From CAYSLA01 sp964431685 (lineage in GTDB: Bacteria > Armatimonadota > UBA5829), in NCBI GenBank assembly GCA_964431685.1, contig CAYSLA010000063.1, forward strand, positions 1 through 18,560: DNA of 18,560 bases, read 5' to 3'. The notes under the pieces were generated by a model, which had not been told where the DNA came from, did not search any database, and was given only the letters and a program-made list of their open reading frames with translations. Shown here one piece after another: positions 14,510 through 18,560 of the stretch. Numbering within the stretch: the stretch's first letter is position 1; each line of letters starts with the position of its first letter. The translations under genes were made by a program, and so were the position numbers.

Positions 14510-15835
14510 ATGTCTGCTCTGGCAATTCTTGGCGGCTCCAAGGCCATCACATCCGAATATGAGGACGTTTTCGCATGGCCAATCGTTACGAAAGAGGACG
14601 AAGACGCAGTGCTGGAGATCATCCGCCGCGGAGGAATGTCCGGGGTTGAGGTGACGATGGAGTTTGAGAAGGAGTTTGCGGCCTGGCAGGGCACGCGATA
14701 TGCTCTGGGTCACAGCTCCGGCACCGCGGCAATCCATGGGGCAATGTATGGATGCAAGGTTGGAGTGGGAGACGAGGTCATTGCACCGAGCCTCACCTAC
14801 TGGGCCTCCGTGCTCCAGTGCTATTCCCTGGGGGCCACTCCCGTATTTGCGGAAGTCGACCCAAACAGGCTAACCATCGACCCCGACGACATCGAACACC
14901 GGATAACTTCTCGCACCAAGGCTATCGTGGCAGTGCACTACTGCGGGTATCCGTGCGATATGGACCGCATCATGGAGATTGCCAGGCGGCACGGTGTCAA
15001 GGTAATTGAGGATGTCTCACACGCCCACGGAGCCCTCTACAAGGGTCGCAAAGTGGGCGCTATCGGCGACGTGGGGGCCATGTCGCTGATGAGTGGGAAA
15101 TCGCTGGCGATTGGCGAAGCAGGCATTCTGGCCACCGACGACCAGGAGATATACGAGCGTGCCCTTGCGTTCGGTCACTACGAGCGGTTCACAGCCGAAT
15201 TGGGCACGGAGTATCTGCGGGAATTCGCGGGGCTGCCTCTCGGCGGATATAAGTATCGAATGCATCAGGCGAGCTCGGCCATGGGGCGTGTCCAGCTCAA
15301 ACACTATGACGCACGGATGGCTGAGATACAGACTGCAATGAACTACTTCTGGGATCAGCTCGAAGGGCAGCCCGGTATCAGGGCTCACCGACCGCCCAAG
15401 GGCAGCGGCGGCACGATGGGTGGCTGGTACAGCGCACGGGGGCTGTACGTGCCTGAAGAGCTTGGAGGACTATCGGTCACGAGATTCTGTCAGGCGGTGA
15501 ATGCTGAAGGCATTCCCTATTCGTCACCTGGGGCAAACTCAGCGCTGCACACCCACCCGCTATTCAGCGAGTGCGATGTGTACGGCCACGGCAAACCGAC
15601 CCGCATCGCTAACTCTGACCGCGACCTCCGCCAGTTGCCTGGCAGTCTGCCGGTTTCCGAAGGACTCGGCAAGCGCCTGATGGGCATACCCTGGTTCAAG
15701 AAGATGAACAAGCAGGCGATTGACGAATACGTTGCAGGGTACAAGAAGGTCATAGCAGGATACAAAGATCTTCTGGCAGACGACCCAGGCGACGCTGCTA
15801 GTCTGGGAGGATGGCACTTCTTCGCGCACAGATAG
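14510..15835 (+). CDS. DegT/DnrJ/EryC1/StrS-family PLP aminotransferase
   Basis: 441 residues, somewhat longer than the usual 370-400. Fold-type I PLP enzyme: cofactor phosphate and ring contacts appear in HSSGTAAIHGAMYG (68-81) and VIEDVSHAHGA (165-175, with D168 and H171), and the Schiff-base Lys is K197 in MSGKSLAIGEAG. The family transfers an amino group, usually from glutamate, to a keto-sugar nucleotide for antibiotics, O-antigen or capsule sugars; a few members act on other cyclic ketones such as inosose. No sugar dehydratase or glycosyltransferase is nearby, so the substrate is open. The extra C-terminal part (after about 390) is Gly/Asp-rich and ends HFFAHR. It has a good ribosome-binding site and converges on the ABC exporter gene. 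Confidence 0.88.
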   Translation: MSALAILGGSKAITSEYEDVFAWPIVTKEDEDAVLEIIRRGGMSGVEVTMEFEKEFAAWQGTRYALGHSSGTAAIHGAMYGCKVGVGDEVIAPSLTYWASVLQCYSLGATPVFAEVDPNRLTIDPDDIEHRITSRTKAIVAVHYCGYPCDMDRIMEIARRHGVKVIEDVSHAHGALYKGRKVGAIGDVGAMSLMSGKSLAIGEAGILATDDQEIYERALAFGHYERFTAELGTEYLREFAGLPLGGYKYRMHQASSAMGRVQLKHYDARMAEIQTAMNYFWDQLEGQPGIRAHRPPKGSGGTMGGWYSARGLYVPEELGGLSVTRFCQAVNAEGIPYSSPGANSALHTHPLFSECDVYGHGKPTRIANSDRDLRQLPGSLPVSEGLGKRLMGIPWFKKMNKQAIDEYVAGYKKVIAGYKDLLADDPGDAASLGGWHFFAHR

Positions 15836-15842
15836 AGAAGGC

Positions 15843-15926
15843 AACTGATAAGTGATAATGGACAATTGACAATGAAGGGCCCATGCTTTCCTTTCATTGT
15901 CAATTGTCAACTGTCCATTGTCAGTT
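15843..15926. repeat. Long hairpin repeat (TTGACAAT type) that also encodes the end of the exporter gene
   Basis: Arms 15843-15876 and 15893-15926 pair at 28 of 34 positions, with AATTGACAATGAA perfectly matched next to a 16-base loop. The arms are built from degenerate GACAATT/GACAATG units, like interspersed repeats seen in several bacterial groups. It separates two convergent genes and can terminate both. The right arm contains the TGA stop and the last codons of the minus-strand exporter. Confidence 0.8.
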
Positions 15927-17739
15927 CCCCAACATCCTCGTCCTCGATGCCATCTTCGGTCAGCCAGTACTGCTGTCGGTACATCTGAGCATAGCGGCCG
16001 TTGGCATCTACCAATCGCTCGTGGTCGCCGTGTTCAACTATGGTTCCTTCCTCCAGAACCAGGATAGTGTCCGCGCTTCGGACAGTGCTGAGCCGGTGTG
16101 CTATGATAAATGTCGTGCGCCCTACCATCAGCCGGTCCAGAGCCTCGTGTATGAGAAACTCTGATTCTGAGTCAACGGATGAAGTGGCCTCGTCGAGGAT
16201 AAGGATGCGTGGGTCGGACAACACAGCACGCGCGATGGCGAGTCTCTGTTTCTGCCCACCCGAGAGCTTCACACCCCGTTCTCCGATCTGTGTGTCATAG
16301 CCGTTCTCCAGACGCTCGATGAAAGTGTGGGCGTTGGCCACCTCTGCAGCGGATATGATTTCCTCGTCGCTCGCGCCTGGACGCCCAAACAGCAGGTTCT
16401 CCTTGACACTGCCGTTGAACAAGAACGTCTCCTGGAGTACCAGCGCTATGTGACTGCGCAGATCGCTCTGCCTCAAACTCCGCACATCCACTCCGTCCAC
16501 CAGCACGCACCCTTCGGAGACATCGTAGAAACGTGGGATCAAACCGATGAAGCTGGACTTGCCTGCCCCGCTCTGTCCCACCAGAGCCACCCTTTGCCCC
16601 GGCAGTGCGTGCACACTCACATCGCGCAAGACCTCTTCCCCGGTGGCATAGCGAAACGACACGCATCGAAACTCGACCTCCCCGCGCATTTCACCCAGAT
16701 CAAATGGGTCTGCTGGATCTGTGATCGCCGGGGCGGTATCGAGCACCTCAAAAACGCGCTCGCCGCTCGCCAGCGCCCGCTGAATGGAATCGAAGGTCCG
16801 GATGAAATCGCCAACCGGTTGGTAGAAATTGGCGACGTATATCAGAAAAGCCGTAAGCTTGCCTACGGTGAACAGGTCCTTTGAGATCATGTATGCCCCA
16901 ACACCGACCACAATCACGGTGCCCATGGTGCTGATGGTCGATATGGCCGGGTAGAACACTGAAGTCATCCTGGATGCCCGAATGCTCTGTCGCAGCAAAT
17001 GAGCGCTTGTGGATGCCACAGCCTCGTGCTCGTGTGTTTCCCTGTTGAAGGCCTTTATCACGCGCATCCCGGACAGGTTTTCCATCAACTTGGCGCTGAG
17101 GTCGCCGTTCGATTCGCGAATTGAGCGGTAGACCACTCTCACTCGACGCGTGAAAACGTATAGACTCACTCCGATGATCGGCACAGGTATCAGGACAAGC
17201 AAAGCCAGTTGCCAACTGTAGCTGCACATATAGTAAAAAGCGAAACCGATCCCGAACACCTGACGAACCAGCGAGTTGGTCGTATTGACGATCATCCCCT
17301 CCAACTGGTTTACGTCTCCGGTCACGCGCGCAGTCAGGTCGCCCACGCGTTTGTCGTCGTAGTAGCCAAGTGAAAGCTGCTGGAAGTGATCGTAGAGCGC
17401 CATCCTGAGTGAATGCAGAAGGCGCTGCCCGGCAACGTTCATCCAGTACCCGCTGGCAGAACCGATCACCTGACCGATGATGGCCACGACAATGTAGACA
17501 AGCACGACCCGGGGTATCAGATGGTACCGGCTGCTTCCGATGACCGTGTCGATGGTGTACTGGATAATCCGGGGAGGCTGCTGGCTAAGAAAGACGCCGA
17601 TGAGGGTGCAGCTAAGCCCAAATATCAGGATTGGAAGAAGTGGTCTGGCCCAGCGAAGACTCTTCCTGAATGCTGCCGCGGCATCCTGCGGCTTGCGCGG
17701 CCCGACCCCTCCGACTCGTCCTCCAAAATGAAACGACAT
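15907..17739 (-). CDS. MsbA-type ABC exporter (fused membrane and ATPase domains)
   Basis: About 610 residues from the ATG at 17739. Six membrane helices (about 30-325) are followed by a complete nucleotide-binding domain: Walker A GQSGAGKSS (388-396), Q-loop LVLQETFLF, signature LSGGQKQR (492-499), Walker B ILILDEATS (512-520) and the switch His in IIAHRLST (H548). It should form a homodimer exporting lipids, drugs or peptides; substrate is not predictable. The start is chosen because AGGGGA lies upstream of this ATG and because the alternative GTG at 17796 falls in the -35 box of the promoter. A Gly-rich N-terminus (FGGRVGGVG) precedes the first helix. The extreme C-terminus (ELTMDS) and stop codon are encoded by the hairpin repeat, so the original end may have been different. 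Confidence 0.92.
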   Translation of the reverse strand: MSFHFGGRVGGVGPRKPQDAAAAFRKSLRWARPLLPILIFGLSCTLIGVFLSQQPPRIIQYTIDTVIGSSRYHLIPRVVLVYIVVAIIGQVIGSASGYWMNVAGQRLLHSLRMALYDHFQQLSLGYYDDKRVGDLTARVTGDVNQLEGMIVNTTNSLVRQVFGIGFAFYYMCSYSWQLALLVLIPVPIIGVSLYVFTRRVRVVYRSIRESNGDLSAKLMENLSGMRVIKAFNRETHEHEAVASTSAHLLRQSIRASRMTSVFYPAISTISTMGTVIVVGVGAYMISKDLFTVGKLTAFLIYVANFYQPVGDFIRTFDSIQRALASGERVFEVLDTAPAITDPADPFDLGEMRGEVEFRCVSFRYATGEEVLRDVSVHALPGQRVALVGQSGAGKSSFIGLIPRFYDVSEGCVLVDGVDVRSLRQSDLRSHIALVLQETFLFNGSVKENLLFGRPGASDEEIISAAEVANAHTFIERLENGYDTQIGERGVKLSGGQKQRLAIARAVLSDPRILILDEATSSVDSESEFLIHEALDRLMVGRTTFIIAHRLSTVRSADTILVLEEGTIVEHGDHERLVDANGRYAQMYRQQYWLTEDGIEDEDVGELTMDS

Positions 17740-17771
17740 CTGCTGCGTTCCCCTAATAACACGTATGGTCA

Positions 17772-17801
17772 AGTATACGCCGGATTCGCCGCTCACGGCA
17801 A
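17772..17801 (-). promoter_or_regulatory. Promoter of the ABC exporter
   Basis: On the minus strand, TTGCCG (17801-17796), 18 bp, TATACT (17777-17772). Start of transcription near 17765 leaves a short leader with AGGGGA before the ATG at 17739. It is back-to-back with the rightward promoter at 17808-17837. Confidence 0.6.
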
Positions 17802-17806
17802 CCGTG
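17794..17806. promoter_or_regulatory. Candidate operator dyad between divergent promoters
   Basis: CACGG-CAA-CCGTG, a perfect 5-bp dyad with a 3-base centre, covers the leftward -35 box and ends one base before the rightward -35. A protein bound here could control both promoters. Confidence 0.35.
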
Positions 17807-17807
17807 C

Positions 17808-17837
17808 TTTACAAAACCGCGGCGGATGGTTTAGAAT
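17808..17837 (+). promoter_or_regulatory. Promoter of the right-end membrane protein
   Basis: TTTACA (17808-17813), 18 bp, TAGAAT (17832-17837); both boxes match consensus at 5 of 6 positions. Transcription would start near 17844 and give a leader of about 165 bases before the coding start at 18008. Confidence 0.6.
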
Positions 17838-17868
17838 AAAGTCAGGATTTTGGGGAGATTGTTCTCGG

Positions 17869-17965
17869 GCCTGCGACACGCCTTCGTGTCAAGGCAAGCT
17901 CTTGAACTCAGCCGCGATGGTGAGTGCCTCTGTCGTCTCTGGTGAAACGCGGCGACGGAGGCACT
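17869..17965 (+). promoter_or_regulatory. Structured 5' leader with two hairpins
   Basis: Hairpin one: GCCT (17869-17872) and GACACG (17875-17880) pair with CGTGTC (17885-17890) and AGGC (17892-17895), loop CCTT. Hairpin two: AGTGCCTC (17923-17930) plus GTCG (17932-17935) pair with CGAC (17953-17956) plus GAGGCACT (17958-17965), one U-G pair between, 17-base loop. No long T-run follows, so it is not a plain terminator. Not recognised as a known riboswitch class. Confidence 0.45.
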
Positions 17966-18007
17966 GTCTTTATCAGTGGTGAAACCGATTTTGTCGGGAG
18001 GCTCTTT

Positions 18008-18511
18008 TTGGAAGGTATGGTCCGTTACGACGAGCTTCGGGCCTGGTTCTGGTGGCGGACATGGATGTGGAGCATTCCGTGCGCCATCCTGACCGTGGCC
18101 GCGGTATTCTGGCGGCTCAGCGGACAGCCGCTGGGATTCAGCGCGAGGCTCTGGGACTCTTCTACGGTCGGAGCGGGGGCCGTGGCGCTGGCGTTGCTTG
18201 CTGCCGCGTCTTCGATAGCAAGGCCCTGGATGCGGTTCGGATGGAGGTCGGCGTTGCTCTTGAACGCACCGATATGCGCAGTCTTCGCTGCGGTCGCGGC
18301 GTTTCTCGTGGGCGGAACCTCGCTGGGACTCGCGCAGAACAACCCTCCTAACCAGTTCCTTTCCCCAAATGAGTACGAAGCGTATCTCGCGGGCGTATCC
18401 ACGATATTCACCTGCGCTAAGTATGGCGTTGTGCTTTCCGGAATGTGGGGGGCCGTCTTCGGAGCGTGGTTTGCACTCAGACGAGACAAGTACTTCATCG
18501 AACCAAACTAG
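18008..18511 (+). CDS. Unrecognised integral membrane protein
   Basis: About 167 residues with four likely membrane helices: around WMWSIPCAILTVAAVFW, VGAGAVALALLAAASS, LLLNAPICAVFAAVAAFLVGG, and GVVLSGMWGAVFGAWFAL near the end, which closes with RRDKYFIEPN. Between helices three and four lies a polar loop with NNPPNQFLSPNEYEAYL. I do not recognise the family. The TTG at 18008 is preferred because GGGAGG (17996-18001) is six bases upstream; an ATG at 18017 and a GTG at 17924 are alternatives, but the latter would translate through the leader hairpin. It is divergent from the ABC exporter and may share control with it. Both ends lie inside the window. Confidence 0.65.
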   Translation: MEGMVRYDELRAWFWWRTWMWSIPCAILTVAAVFWRLSGQPLGFSARLWDSSTVGAGAVALALLAAASSIARPWMRFGWRSALLLNAPICAVFAAVAAFLVGGTSLGLAQNNPPNQFLSPNEYEAYLAGVSTIFTCAKYGVVLSGMWGAVFGAWFALRRDKYFIEPN

Positions 18512-18560
18512 TGCTTAATGGCATAAGTTCTTAATAGTATTCCGAAGTTGCGATCCTGCC
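18512..18560. other. AT-rich window end
   Basis: A short, relatively AT-rich tail without gene or clear hairpin; probably the start of the next intergenic region. Confidence 0.4.

Noticed and set aside
14454..14654. Short open frame just before the aminotransferase
   Set aside because: Low-complexity polar start, no ribosome-binding site, and it runs into the aminotransferase gene in another frame.
17924..18007. GTG-initiated N-terminal extension of the membrane protein
   Set aside because: No ribosome-binding site is evident and it runs through a strong leader hairpin; TTG at 18008 with GGGAGG fits better. Not fully excluded.

Overview
The window comes from a GC-rich bacterial chromosome with almost gapless gene packing. 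The taxonomic clues are indirect: a PEP-CTERM cell-surface protein (so an exosortase system exists elsewhere), a GlnR-like orphan regulator next to glnA, short-leader or leaderless promoters, and many intergenic palindromic repeats. Together these fit a deep-branching Terrabacteria-type lineage such as Armatimonadota, but that is an inference, not something the sequence proves. No tRNA, rRNA, CRISPR array, transposase or phage gene was seen.

Layout. 1-3080: two carbohydrate-related genes on the + strand, a sialidase/BNR-type protein and an alpha/alpha-toroid-like protein whose N-terminus seems to have been lost at a palindromic repeat. 3166-5846: a DNA-uptake pair, a ComEC channel and a separate ComEC-type metallo-beta-lactamase domain, overlapping by 14 bp; the channel gene carries in-frame palindromic repeats. 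6021-7172: an orphan ParB-like protein ending in an eight-cysteine zinc-ribbon-like region. 7257-8383: a convergent PEP-CTERM surface protein with an excellent promoter. 8442-10687: an atypical OmpR-family regulator with degenerate receiver, a likely operator of 11-bp-spaced repeats, and glnA directly downstream, a GlnR-glnA style nitrogen module. 10691-10842: a triple GC-rich hairpin repeat. 10890-14316: one tight operon (ABC-2 polysaccharide permease, ATPase, Trm112-like zinc ribbon, type II dehydroquinase, Xaa-Pro peptidase). 14510-15835: DegT-family sugar aminotransferase. 15843-15926: a long hairpin repeat that forms the 3' end of the next gene. 15907-17739 (minus): MsbA-type ABC exporter. 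17772-17837: back-to-back promoters sharing a dyad; the rightward one drives a structured leader and an unrecognised membrane protein (18008-18511).

How it fits together. The clearest biology is nitrogen control (regulator, operator, glutamine synthetase), envelope/surface polysaccharide work (ABC-2 exporter, DegT aminotransferase, PEP-CTERM protein, glycan-active genes) and DNA uptake (split ComEC). The most unusual signals are the GlnR-like operator layout, the palindromic elements living inside comEC reading frame, the ParB-zinc-ribbon fusion, and the divergent promoter with structured leader at the right end.
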